64,000 bases of DNA, taken from the NCBI GenBank assembly GCA_963746465.1, contig CAVVAY010000008.1:14556-78555 (forward strand), read 5' to 3'. The notes below the pieces were generated by a model that was given only the letters and a program-made list of their open reading frames with translations, was not told where the DNA came from and ran no database searches. Shown here one piece after another: positions 38,734-49,700 of the stretch. Numbering within the stretch: position 1 is the first letter of the stretch; the number at the start of each line of letters is the position of its first letter. A program made the position numbers and the translations under genes. The DNA is from CAVVAY01 sp963746465. Its GTDB lineage: Bacteria; Actinomycetota; Actinomycetes; JACCUZ01.

Positions 38734-40000
38734 ATGCATCCGCGTCGCCTCCGCCTGCCTGCTGCCGCTCTGGCGGCCGGGCTGCCGGTGCTGCTCGCGG
38801 GGATGCTGGCGGCGCCCGGCGGCGCGGGTCCTCGTCGGGCCGACCGACGACACCGTGCGCACGGTGAACGTCGACCCGCCGCCGGCCGCCCTGGCCGACG
38901 AGCAGCTCGGTCTGGACGGTGCGCACCCGCCGGTCCCCAGCGCCAGCCAGGTCGAGGATGCGGTGACCCACGACGGACCGGCGGGGGTGACGGCAACCGC
39001 GGCGTGCCGATCCGGGTGTCCGGGACGTGCGCTGCCGGCCCGGGTGCTGATCGCCTACCGGAACGCGGCCGACTCCCTTCGGCGCAGCGACGCGGGCTGC
39101 CACCTGCACTGGAGCCTGGTGGCCGGCCATCGGCAAGGTCGAGTCCGGTCACGCGTACGGCGGCGCGCTGGACCGCGGCGGCCGCACCCTGTCACCGATC
39201 CTCGGGCCCGGTGCTCGACGGGGCCGGGGACTTCGCCGCGATCAGCGACAGCGACGGCGGGAAGTTCGACGGCGACAGCACCTGGGACCGTGCGGTCGGG
39301 ACCGATGCAGTTCATCCCCTCCTCCTGGGCGCTCTGGGGCCGCGACGGCGACGGCGACGGGCGCAGCGACCCGTCCGACATCGACGACGCGTCACTGGCG
39401 ACCGCGTCCTACCTGTGCGCCGGCGACCGCGACCTCGAGCGTGGAGAAGGACCGGCGCGCCGCCGTCTTCAGCTACAACCACTCGTGGGACTACGTCGAC
39501 CTCGTGCTGGCCTGGGCCGACGCCTACGCCACCGGTACGCCGGTCTCGACCGTCCAGCTGGCCGGTGCCCGCGAGGACCGGGACGACGAGCGACCACGGC
39601 AAGGGGACCGGGCCGGTCGCCGGACCGGCCGCCGTCGGCCCGGCCGACCTCCGGTCCCACCGCGGCCGCCTCGCCGAGCCCGACGCCGGCCGCGCAGCCA
39701 CCGGCCTCGGCCGCCCCGACGGTCGCCCCCGACCCGACCCCGAGCAGCAGCCCCCCGCCGGACGCCGGCCCGGACCCGACGACCGACCCGACGACGCCGC
39801 GTGCCCCACCGCGACCCCGACCGGCAGCCCGAGCGGTACGGCGACCGGCGACCCGACCGCGACTGCCACCGGGACGCCGACGCCCACCGAGACCGCCAGC
39901 CCGACACCGACGCCCACCGGCACGGAGACCGCCACGCCCACCGGGTCACCGACGCCGACCTCGACGGCGACCGGCTGCCCGACACCGCCAGGCACCCTGA
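38734..40000 (+). pseudogene. secreted lytic transglycosylase, frame broken repeatedly
   Basis: Pieces in three frames assemble into one exported wall hydrolase. There is a signal peptide (MHPRRLRLPAAALAAGLPVLLAGML), then WSLVAGIGKVESGHAYGG with the catalytic Glu, GPVLDGAGDFAAISDSDGGKFDG, PMQFIPSSWALWGRDGDGDG, and a VEKDRRAAVFSYNHSWDYVDLVLAWADAY segment, as in actinobacterial soluble transglycosylases. The tail from about 39660 is a Pro/Thr/Ser-rich repeat. Single inserted bases are recognisable near 39127, 39208, 39301 and 39437, with others at 38850-39000 and after 39600. Consensus errors are likelier than decay because the protein is restored by one-base edits. Confidence 0.75.
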
Positions 40001-40048
40001 CTCGATCTGCCTCCGCAGCGTTGCCGCTGCGTGGCAGACTGCGCGCCC

Positions 40049-41500
40049 GTGACCACCTCCCACTGTCCCGGCGCGCCGGCATCCTCGCCGCGCTCTGCGG
40101 CCTCGTCCTGGTCCCGTGCCCTCGCGGGCTGCTCGGGCGAGAACGAGGCCGTGGCCGCCCAGCAGCGCGAGCAGTCGACCCGCGCCGACGTCCCGCTGAA
40201 GTCCTGTGACGAGGTGGCCTGCACCGGGGACCTGGACGGTGCGGCCTACGAGATCCAGCTGCCCGACGCGTGGAACGGCACGCTGCTCCTCTACTCGCAC
40301 GGCTACCGCCAGGCCGAGTCGTCACCGCCGGACTTCGAGCCGTCGACACCGAGCCGGCGCCGGCGCCGAGCGCGGAGACCGCGAGCGCGCTGCTCGCCGA
40401 GGGCTACGCGCTGGCCGGGTCGGCGTTCGCGACGAACGGCTGGGACGTGCTGGACGGCGTCAAGGCCGGCGAGCAGCTGCACAGCTTCTTCACCGAGAAG
40501 GTCGGCGAGCCGGACCGGGTCTACGTCTGGGGCGACTCGCTCGGCGGGCTGATCACCCAGACGCTGGCCGAGAAGCACCCCGAGTGGGTCTCCGGAGCGG
40601 CACCGCTGTGCGGCGTGCTGGCCGGCAGCAACCTGAACCTCGACCTCGCGCTGGACGTCGCCTACGCGGTGAAGACGCTGATCTACCCCGACCTCAAGCT
40701 GACCGGTTTCGCCAGCCACGAGGAGGCCGTGCAGAACTGGCAGGGCGCCTTCGAGGCGATCACCGAGGCGGGCGGCGACACGAAGAACGGCGTCCCGGCC
40801 ATCCTGCTCACCGCGGCCCTGGTCGACGCGCCGACCAAGACGAAGACCTACGACGGCTCGACGATCGAGTCGCAGGTGCGGGCGCGCGCCGAGTCGATCC
40901 TCACGGCGCTCGGCTACGGCACCTACGGCCGCTACGAGATCGAGCAGCGGGTGGGTGGCAACGCGTCGGGCAACGATCAGACCGACTACGCGGCGCGGGT
41001 CAGCGAGGAGGAGCGGTCGCTGATCGAGACGGTGTCCAGCGGGGCGACCGACGCGCTGCTCGAGAGCTGGACGCGCGGCGAGCGGGTGACGGCCGACGAG
41101 ACGGCGCGCGCGGCGTTCGACGCGATGGGCAACCCGACCGGCAGGCTCGCAGGACCCGACGGTCACCCTGCACACGACGGCCGACCCGCTGGTGCTCGTG
41201 CAGAACGAGTCGGTCTTCCGTGACCGCGTCTACGCGGCGAAGGGCCGGACCGCGCGACCTGCTCCAGCTCTACACGCTTGGCGCCGGCGACCTACTCGGC
41301 TGACACCGGCGCGCCCTACGGCGCCGGCCACTGCAACTTCACCACCGAGCAGCGGGTCGGCGTCATCAACCTGCTCGACCAGCTGGGTGCGCGAGGGCAC
41401 CGTGCCCGGGTCGGCGTCCATCGCGACGTACTTCCCGGGCGACGAGTCGGTGGTCAGCCACTACACGCCGGCCGACTGGCCGACCGAGGCGGTCGGCTGA
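40049..41500 (+). pseudogene. exported alpha/beta-hydrolase lipoprotein, frameshifted
   Basis: The restored product is about 480 residues. A lipobox ALAGC occurs near 40120, then CDEVACTGDLDGAAYEIQLPDAWNGTLLLYSHGYR, the nucleophile elbow VYVWGDSLGGLITQ, and a C-terminal segment with TADPLVLVQNES and GHCNFTTEQRVGV that carries the likely acid and His. It resembles secreted esterases or aminopeptidase-like hydrolases; the substrate is unknown. The 880-base stretch 40345-41147 is in one frame. Breaks are seen near 40060, 40116, 40342, 41147, 41251, 41279 and 41382, all single-base edits. The GTG at 40049 is a tentative start. Confidence 0.7.
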
Positions 41501-41510
41501 CCGCAGGCGA

Positions 41511-42803
41511 TCAGCGCGAGGCCGTCCGGGCGCCGGCGGGCTTCCGGCGGTGCTCGTGCACCTCGGCGAGGACGCCGGTAGCGACCAGGCCGGTCGCCGC
41601 GACCAGCACGCAGCCGATGATCTCGGTCGTCGAGCCGTGCCACCGTCCGAGGACCAGCGGCGAGCAGAAGGGCGAGGGCCGCCCAGACCGCGACCAGGGC
41701 CCGCCGGTCGGTCGCTGCCAGCCGGGAGTAGAGCAGCAGCTGCGCGAGCGCGTACAGCGAGCCGGCCGCTGCGAACAGCCAGACCCTGGCGCCAGCGACG
41801 CGTACGCCGACCCGCCCACGAGTGCGACCACGAGGTCCCCGAGCACCGCGCACACGACAGTGACGATCACGCCGCATGCCGCGACAGCGGCCACCGAGCG
41901 CACCGCCGCCCGCCGCCGCCGCAGCTCGTCGGACAGCGCGGGCAGCGCGACGACGGCGATGAAGCCAGGTAGCCAGAACGCGCCCTTCGCGACGACCGCG
42001 CCGACGGCGTAGCGGCCCGGCTTCCGGCCCCGGCAGGTAGTGACGGGCGAGCAGCACGTCGACGTTGGTCAGCACGAACAGCACGAGCAGCGCGTGGGTC
42101 GCGTGCAGCAGCTCGGGCAGGTCCGGCCGCGCCCGGTCCGCCGGGCGCGGCGGACATCAGCCCGCGGACCATGACGTGGCCCACCAGCGCGCTAGGACCG
42201 CCCCGACCGCGGTGCCGGCCATGGTGGCGGTGACCGAGTCGCCGACGACCACCCCACCAGGCCGCCGCCGACCTTGCCGGCGGCGGCGACGACGTACAGC
42301 GATGGCGAGCCGCGGAACCGCTCGGTCCCTGCAGGATGCCCGAGCTGGACGCCGGTGACCGTCAGCGGCGCAAGCACCAGCGGCAGCCACCAGACCGCCC
42401 CGCCGCGGACAGGTGCAGCAGCGCGGCGAGCACCGGCGCCGCGGCCAGGGTCAGCGGCCGGCGACCGAGGGCGCTGCCAGGGCGAGCCGGTACAGGCGCG
42501 GACGCCTCGGCGCCGCACGGTCCCGGGTCACCGGCCAGCACGCGGGCGGTCACGGTCTGCAGCCCGAGGGCGGCGACGTTGCCGATGAGCACGAGCCCCG
42601 AGCAGCGCGCCCAGCGCGCCGAAGCCGGTCGGGCCCGAGCAGCCCGGGAGGCGACCAGGTTCAGCGCGTAGCCGAGGAGGTTGGCCACCGCCATGGCCCG
42701 ACCGCGACCCAGGTCGCGCCCGACCGGGCGGCGCGGCACGGCCGCGGCGGGGGACGGTGCCGAGCACGGGGCGCTCGACGGCGTCGGGGGAGGTGTCGTC
42801 CAT
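41511..42803 (-). pseudogene. polysaccharide flippase-like membrane protein (Wzx/MATE), frameshifted
   Basis: Fragments on the minus strand join into a membrane protein of about 420 residues. The N-terminal part reads GRAMAVANLLGYALNLVASR, LLGPTGFGALGALLG and VLIGNVAALGLQTVTARVLAGD, the usual start of oligosaccharide-flippase proteins. The C-terminal part has LLFVLTNVDVLLARHYLP, FIAVVALPALSDELRRRRAAVRSVAAVAACGVIVTVV and LYALAQLLLYSRLAATDRRALVAV. Such proteins move lipid-linked glycans across the membrane. It is the first gene of the envelope glycan region and stands divergent from the next. At least six frame changes; ATG 42803 is the likely start. Confidence 0.65.
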
Positions 42804-42923
42804 GGGGTCGTCGGTCGCGCGGGGGGAGTCCGCCGACGGCCGGGCCGGTCGTAGGGTGACCGCGTCGGCTGGTCCGGCACACCCTAGCCCTGGGACGCCG
42901 GCCGAGGAGGCGACATCGACGCG

Positions 42924-44627
42924 GTGCGCTCGTGGGCGGTGCCGGGCTGGGCGGTGGTGCTCGGGCCTGCTCGTCCTCGGTCCGGCACTCGGGCGCGGGC
43001 TACGTCCTCAGCTACGACATGGTGTTCGTGCCCGACCCGAGCTTCTCGTGGAACCAGCTCGGGCTGGGCGCCGAGCTGCCGCGCGCGGTGCCGCTGGACG
43101 CGGTCACGACCGCCGCTCGCGGCCGTCGTCCCGGCGCAGCTGCTGCAGAAGCTCGTCCTGCTCGGCGGCGCTGGTCGCGGCGGGCGCCGGTGCGGCCCGG
43201 CTGGTGCCCGATCGTCCTCGGTGCGGTCCGGCTGGTGGCCGTCACCTGGCGTGTGGAACCCCTACGTCGCCGAACGCCTGGTGCTCGGGCACTGGGGGCT
43301 GCTGCTGGCGTACGGGGCGCTGCCCTGGCTGGTGGCAGCGGTCCGCCGCGGGCGCGGGGAGCCCGGTGGCCTGCCGCCGTGGTGGTCCTGCTGGCGGTCT
43401 GCGCGCTGACCCCACCGGCGGCCTGCTGGGCCTCGCGGTCCTGCTGGTCGGCGGGTGGGGCCGGGTACCGCGGCGCGCGCCGGCTTGCTGCGGCCCTCGG
43501 CGGATGGCTGCTGCTGAACGCGGCGTGGTGGCTGCCGGGCCTGCTGCACGCGTCGGCCGCCAGGACCGACGAGGCGTCGGTGGCGGCCTTCGCCGCCCGC
43601 GCCGAGCTGCCCGGCGGCGTGCTGCCGACGTTGCTCGGGCTGGGCGGGGTGTGGAACGCTCTGTCGTGCCGGACAGCAGGAGACACGCCCTGGCCGTCGG
43701 CGGGGCTGCTGCTGATCGGTCGGTCTGGCAGCGCCGGTGCCGGCTGCTTTTCCGGGCGGGACCGGCAGCTGGCGGTCGTGCTGGGAGTGCTCGCCGGCCT
43801 CGGGCTGGTGCTTGCGCTGCTCGGCGCGCTCCCGGGGACCCGTGAGGTCCTGGAGTGGCTGGTGGCCACGGTGCCGGGCGGCGGCCTGCTGCGCGACGGG
43901 CACAAGTTCGTCGCGCTGGCCGTCGCCGCTCGCGGCGGTCCTGGCGGCCTGCGGCGCCGAGCGGCTGGCCCTGCCGCGTCCCGGACCGGACGGCTGCCGC
44001 CGCCGTGGTCTGCCGGTGATCGCGCTGGTGCAGGTCGCGCTGCTGCCCGGACCTGGCGTGGGGCGCGGGCGACGGCTGGACGCGGTGCACTACCCGGCGC
44101 GTGGTCGAGGTGCGGGCCGCGGTCGCCGCCGAGCGGGCGCGCGGTGACCTGCTGCTGCTCCCGTGGGGCTCGTTCCGGCGGTACGCGTGGAACGACGGAC
44201 GCACCGTCCTCGACCCGGCGCGGCGGTTCTTCCCTCGCGACGTCCTCGCCGACGACCGGCTGGTCGTCGGCGGCACGGTGCTGGCGGCGGAGGACGCCCC
44301 GGTCGCCGCGATCGCCCGGCGGCTGGCGCGGACGGCCGGCTCGACGCGGCCTTCCTCCGGCGGCACGGTGTACGACTGGTCCTGGTCCAGACCGATCAGC
44401 CCGGCGGCAGCACGGTCGGTCGCCGGGACCGTCGAGGTCGCCCGGGCGACCGGGCCTGGTGCTGCCCGGGTGCCCGGCCGGGTGGTCCGGTGGCCGCGCA
44501 GTCCGGGCCGGCACGACGGGCCGGTGGCCCGCAGACGGTGGTGGTCGTCGACCTCGCCGCGGCGGCAGTGGTGCTCGCCGCCCTGCTGTCCTGGTGCTGT
44601 CGACGTCGGCGACGCCGCCGGGCCTGA
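42924..44627 (+). pseudogene. large multi-pass membrane protein (GT-C-like), frameshifted
   Basis: Restored, this is a protein of about 560 residues with at least ten hydrophobic helices. The first extracytoplasmic loop reads VLSYDMVFVPDPSFSWNQLGLGAELPRAVPLDAV; later come VWNPYVAERLVLGHWGLLLAYGALPWLVAA, LLLNAAWWLPGLLHASAARTDE, and a soluble segment with VRAAVAAERARGDLLLLPWGSFRRYAWNDGRTVLDPARRFFPRDVL. The pattern of an Asp-bearing first loop, many helices and a late soluble part recalls GT-C glycosyltransferases, but no family signature is certain. The first two breaks are single inserted bases near 42973 and 43003. Confidence 0.55.
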
Positions 44628-44694
44628 ACGCGGCGCCGCCGGGGATGTCGCGCTGTTACGCTCTGCCCCGGTCACTGCCGGAAGAGGAGAGTCG

Positions 44695-44837
44695 ATGGGC
44701 TCGTTCGTAGGTGTCGTGGTGGCCGCTGTCGTGGCCGGCGTCCTGGCTGATCGGCACCGCTTTCGGCCTCGTCACCTCGGCGGAGCTCGACGCCCGACCC
44801 GGTCGACAAGCCGCTCGTCGTCTACGGCGAGCGCTGA
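44695..44837 (+). CDS. DUF2613 small membrane protein (two frameshifts)
   Basis: Removing one base near 44746 and one near 44791 gives a 46-residue single-helix protein: MGSFVGVVVAAVVAGVL, LIGTAFGLVTSAEL, then DPVDKPLVVYGER. This matches the size and layout of DUF2613 proteins, one of which (Rv0236A) sits beside aftD in mycobacteria. AftD is 2 kb away here, supporting the assignment. The last 16 bases overlap the 3' end of the convergent glycosyltransferase gene. Confidence 0.65.
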
Positions 44838-45924
44838 ACCACCCGGCCTGACGCGGCGTCCAGGACGCCCGCGAACCGCAGCGCCGTCGCATCCCACGAG
44901 TAGCCGTCGGCGAAGGTCCGCGCCTGCTGGCCCGAGCCGGTTGCGCAGGTCGGCGTCCCGAGCAGCGTCGTCGACCGCCCGCGCCAGGCCGGCGCACGTC
45001 GTCGACCAGCAGGCCGGTGTGCGCCGTCCCGGACGGACTCGGTGACGCCACCCGCGGACGCGGTAGGCGACGGTCGGCACCCCATGGCGCGCCGCCTCGA
45101 TGCAGACCAGTCCCCAGCCCTCCTTCAGCGACGGGCACAGGTGGACCCAGGACGCGGACATCAGCTCGTGCTTGCGGACGTCGGTGACGTAGCCGTGCAG
45201 GTGCACCCGGTCGGCGACGCCGCGGTCGACCGCGTGCGCGCGGATCGGCGTCCTCCCAGTAGCCGTGCCCGACGACGTCGAGGTGGACGTCGTGCCGCGG
45301 GGCCAGGGCCGCGACGACGTCGACGGCGTGCTCGACCTGCTTGTGCGGCACCAGCCGGCCCACGACGCTCAGCCGCGGACCCGCGGACGGGCGCCGAGTC
45401 GCGAAGCCCCACGCCTCGGTGCCGTTGTGCACGAGGTCGATGCGGTCGGCGGCGATGCCCAGCGCCACCAGGTCCCGCGCGGGTCGACTCCGAGACCGTG
45501 ACGTAGCGGCAGCCGCGGTAGACCCGCGGCGCGACCCGGGACTCCAGCCACCAGCCGATCCGCGCGGCCAACGGCCCGACGGCCACCGGCCACACCTCGC
45601 GGTGGACGTGGTGCACGAGGACGACGACCGGGCGGCGGGTGACCAGCCGGCTCCAGAACGGGACGCCGTTCTGGACGTCGACCACGACGTCGTACCGGTG
45701 CCGGAGCAGGTGCAGCAGGCCGTGCAGGTAGACGGAGAGCCGGCCACCGACGTGCAGCACCCGGAACCGGTCCCGGTCGGACCAGCCCCGGTGCCGTCGT
45801 GCGCGGCGCAGAGCAGGGTGACGTCCCAGCCGTGCTCGCCGAGGCGGCGCGCGACGCTCTCGACGTACCGCTCCGAGCCGCCGCCCTCCGGGTGAGCGAC
45901 GTCCCGCCAGTTCATGATCAGCAC
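44822..45924 (-). pseudogene. glycosyltransferase family 4, frameshifted
   Basis: Pieces join into a GT-B glycosyltransferase of about 365 residues. The N-lobe has MLIMNWRDVAHPEGGGSERYVESVARRLGEHGWDVTLLCA and VDVQNGVPFWSRLVTRRPVVVLVHHVHRE; the C-lobe has LSVVGRLVPHKQVEHAVDVVAAL, HGYVTDVRKHELMSASWVHLCPSLKEGWGL, the nucleotide-sugar E-x7-E region, and a final AVDDAARDADLRNRLG. It probably adds a hexose from an activated donor to an envelope glycan on the inner membrane face. The start is GTG 45924; the stop is the TAG at 44824-44822. Most breaks lie in the C-lobe between 44900 and 45300. Confidence 0.72.
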
Positions 45925-46008
45925 CCGCCGCCGGCCGGCGGGCGCGGCGAGGTCTCGGTCATGGGTCTGCTCGGGTCCTTCGGCTGAGGCGGGGCGGCTG
46001 CGGACAGT

Positions 46009-46014
46009 TACCGT
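46009..46014 (+). promoter_or_regulatory. -10 box for leaderless methyltransferase transcript
   Basis: TACCGT lies 6 bases before the GTG at 46021 without a ribosome site. Confidence 0.4.
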
Positions 46015-46020
46015 AAGGCA

Positions 46021-46758
46021 GTGCCACCGCCCCCTGCCGAGAACCTGCGACGGTCGGTCGACCTGCTTCCGCGCGTTCCGGGTGGAGCAGACCGACCCGG
46101 ACCGGTTCTACGGGCTGCTCGCCGCGGACTCGGTCGGCCAGCTGAGCGGCTACGCCGACCTGGCCGGCAGCACGGTGCTCGACGTCGGCGGCGGCCCGGG
46201 CTATTTCGCCACCGCGTTCCGCGCGGCCGGCGCGACCGTACCTGCCGGTCGAGGCCGACGTCGGCGAGCTGGCGGCGCGCGGCGCGCCGCAGCCCGGCAG
46301 CGTGCATCGGCGACGGGATGCGCCTCCCGGTCGCGCAGCGGCGCGGTCGACGTGTGCTTCTCGTCCAACGTCCTGGAGCACGTGCCGGACCCGTGGCGGA
46401 TGGCCGACGAGATGGTCCGGGTGACCCGGCCCGGCGGCCTGGTCTACCTGTCGTACAACTCGTGGTTCGCGCCCAACGGCGGCCACGAGACCGCGCCCTG
46501 GCACTACCTCGGCGGCAGCTACGCCCGCCGCCGCTACACCGGCGCCAGGGGCACGAGCCCAAGAACCGTTTCGGCGAGAGCCTGTTCGTGGTGCGGGTCG
46601 CCGATGCGCTGGCCTGGGCGCCGCCAGTGCGCCGCGCGTCGAGGTCCTCGCCGCCAAGCCGCGCTACCACCCGTCGTGGGCGCACTGGGTCGTGCGGCTC
46701 CCCGGCGTCCGCGAGGTCGCGGTCTGGAACCTCGCTGCTCGTGCTGCGGAAGCGATGA
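46021..46758 (+). pseudogene. class I SAM-dependent methyltransferase, frameshifted
   Basis: Restored length is about 240 residues. The SAM-binding motif is STVLDVGGGPGYFATAFRAAGA, followed by VDVCFSSNVLEHVPDPWRMADEMVRVTRPGGLVYLSYNSWFAPNGGHETAPWHYLGG. It is commonly found next to aftD in related actinobacteria and could methylate a sugar or lipid of the same glycan. The central 140 residues are intact in one frame; breaks lie near 46068, 46240-46330, 46555 and 46625. The stop overlaps the aftD start (ATGA), so the two are translationally coupled. Confidence 0.72.
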
Positions 46759-49700
46759 GCCGTCGTGGCGCAACCGGGACCGGCCGGTCGGGCGGCCGAC
46801 CGCGGCCACTCGCCGGCGCCGGCACCTGCGGGCGCCGGCCGCTGGATCCGGTGGCTCGCCCGTCTGCTGGCGTGCTGCGCTGCCTGCTGTTGCGCTGATG
46901 TTCAGCCAGGCCCCGGGGATGGTCTCGCGGGACACCAAGCTGGACCTCGCCGCTGGACCCGGCGGCTTCCTGGCCCGCGCGCTGCACCTGTGGGAGCCCG
47001 AGCGTACGTTCGGCCAGGTGCAGAACCAGGCGTACGGCTACCTCTTCCCGATGGGTCCGTTCTTCGCCGTCGGGCGACGCGCTCGGGCTGCCGGCTGGGT
47101 GACGCAGCGGTTGGTGGCGCGCCTGCTCGTCTGCTCGCGTTCACCGGGTCGTACGAGCTGGCCGGCCAGCTCGGCATCGGCAGTCGCCGCTGACCCGGAT
47201 GGTCGGCCGGCGCTGGCCTTCGCGCTGACCCCGCGGCTGCTCACCGGGCTCGGGCCGATCTCGGTCGAGAGCCTGCCGATGTGCCTGGCGCCGTGGGTGC
47301 TCGTGCCCCTGGTTGCTGCGTCGCGGGACGGCTCCGAGCGGCGGGCGGCGCTGCTGTCGGCTCTGGTCGTGCTGTGCAGGGCGGGGTCAACGCGGTAGCG
47401 ACGCGGCCGCGCTGCCGCCTGCCGTCCTGTACCTGCTCACCCGCACGAGGTCCGCGCCGGACCCGGCTGATGGCCTGGTGGGCGCGGGGGTCGCGCTGGC
47501 GACGCTCTGGTGGGCCGTCCCGCTGCTGCTGCTCGGGCGGTACAGCCCGCCCTTCCTCGACTACATCGAGAGTGCCGCGATGACGACCGGCCCGACGTCG
47601 CTGGTCGAGACGCTCCGCGGCGACGTCGGCACTGGCTCGCCTACCTGGCCGGGCCGTACGGCGCCGGTGCTGGCCGGGCGGCTGGATCGCTGGTCAGCCA
47701 ACCCGGTGGTCATCCTCGACACCGTCGTCGTGGCGTCGCTCGGGCTGGCGGCGCTGGCATCGCCCGCGGACCCGCGGAGCGGCTGTTGGCTGGTGCTCAC
47801 CGCCGTGGCCGCGGCGTGGCGCTGGTGACGTCCGGGCACGTCGGGCCCGCGTCCGGGCTCTTCGCCGGCGACGTCCGGACCTGATGGACGGGGCACTGGC
47901 GCCGCTGCGCAACGTGCACAAGTTCGACGTCGTGCTGCGGATGCCGCTCGTGCTGGCCGGGGCGCTCCTGCTCGAGCACCTGCTGCGGCATCCGGGCGAG
48001 CCTGCCCGTGCGAGGCTGCCCCGCGCCCGGAGAGGGGTGGTGCTGCTGACCGCGACCACGGCCCTCGTCGGGGTCTCTCTGCCGATGCTCACCTTCGCTC
48101 TCCCTGCCCCGTCGCCGTACCAGTCGCTGCCGGGCTACTGGCGGGCCGCCGCGTCCTGGCTCGGGGACCGGGACGGCACCACGCTGCTGCTGCCGGGTTC
48201 GTCGTTCGGCGACTACTACTGGGGCAGCACGCGGGACGAGCCGCTGCAGGTGCTGGCCGGGAAGCCCTGGGCGGTCCGCGACGCCGTCCCGCTCACGACG
48301 GCCGGCGGGATCCGGTTCCTGGACGCCGTCGACGAGGCGGTGTCGTCCGGGCGGCCGGTGCCGGGACTGGCGGAGTTCCTGGCGCGGGCCGGCGTCCGGT
48401 ACGTCGTGCTGTCGCAACGACCTCGAGTACGGGCGCGCCGGCAGTGAGCGGCCGCTGCTGGTGCACGAGTCGGTGGTGGGGTCGCCGGGCTTCGAGCGGG
48501 TGCGGCAGTTCGGACCGGTCGTCGGCGGCGGCAACACCCCGGGCAGCTACATCGACGAGGGCCTCGACGTCCCCTACCGGGCCCTCGAGGTCTTCGAGGT
48601 GGCCGGCTGGAACGGCCGGGCGGCCATCGCCCCGCTCGACGACGCAGTCGTGGTGGCGGGCGGGCCCGAGTCGCTGCTCGGCCTGGCCGACCGGGGCTGG
48701 CTGGCGGGCCGGCCGGTGGTCCTCGCGGCCGACGCCGGCCGCATGCCCGAGGCGCGTCGCGACCCGACGGTGCTCACCGACGGCCTGCGCCGGCGTGAGG
48801 TCTTCTTCGGCCGGTCGTCGGACAACGTCTCCCAGACGTTGACCCGGGACGACGAGCCGGTCGGCCTCGCTTCTGCACCGGACTACCTGGAGGACGGGTG
48901 GGAGGACCACCTGACGGTCGCGGCCGTCTCCGGAGTCCGGTCGGTCACCGCGTCGTCGTCCGGGTCGGACCCGACGGCCGTCGGTGGCGCACGGAGGGAC
49001 CGCCACCCCTGGGCGGCGGTCGACGGCGACCCGCGCACCGCGTGGCGGTCCGACCCCGGCGCCGAGGGCCGGGCGTCCTGGACCCTCACGCTCGACGGTC
49101 CCCGGCCTCTGGGGTCGGTGCAGATCCGCACCGTGTCCTCCGCGGACGCGGCGGCAGACGTGCGGGTCCGGACGGACGGGGGCTCGGTCACGGTCCGGGA
49201 CGTGGCACCCGGCCGGTGGACCGACGTCGCGCTGCCGGCGGGCGTCACCCGTCGCCTCACCGTCTCCGCGGACCCGGTCGGGTCGCTGGCCAGCTTCGGC
49301 CTCGCCGAGGTCCGCGCGGCAGGCCTGCACGCGGAACGCACCCTGGTCATGCCCGACGGCGGCGGAACGGGACCGGTCTGGCTCGCGGCGGACGCCGGGT
49401 TCCAGCGGCCGGACTGCTACCCCCTGGTGGGGACCATGCTGTGCTCCCCCCAGGTCGGGCGCCGCGCCGAGGAGGGCGGCTCCCTCGACCGCACCGCCGT
49501 GATCCCGGCCGGCAGCTACGCGGCGCAGGTGACGGCGGCGCCCCGGCCGGGGCCGGGCCTGGACGCCTGGCTGGACTCGGACGCGCCGGCCGAGGTCTCG
49601 GCCTCGAGCACCGCCGACGCGGGTGCGGCCGGTCGTCCGGGGGCGCTCCTCGACGGGGACGAGGGCACCGGCTGGCGGGCCGCCCCCGGGGACGACGAGC

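Noticed and set aside
35343..39152. Minus-strand open frame of 1269 codons opposite polA
   Set aside because: It is a shadow of polA: low-complexity, Arg/Gly/His/Val-rich product with no family features, caused by high GC in the third codon position.
45911..45926. TTCATGATCA match to the arm of the palindrome at 35339
   Set aside because: It lies over the glycosyltransferase start codon and has no matching second arm, so it is a chance likeness.
38734..48450. Degraded mobile element or prophage in the broken region
   Set aside because: No transposase, integrase, phage gene or terminal repeat is visible; restored products are ordinary envelope proteins.
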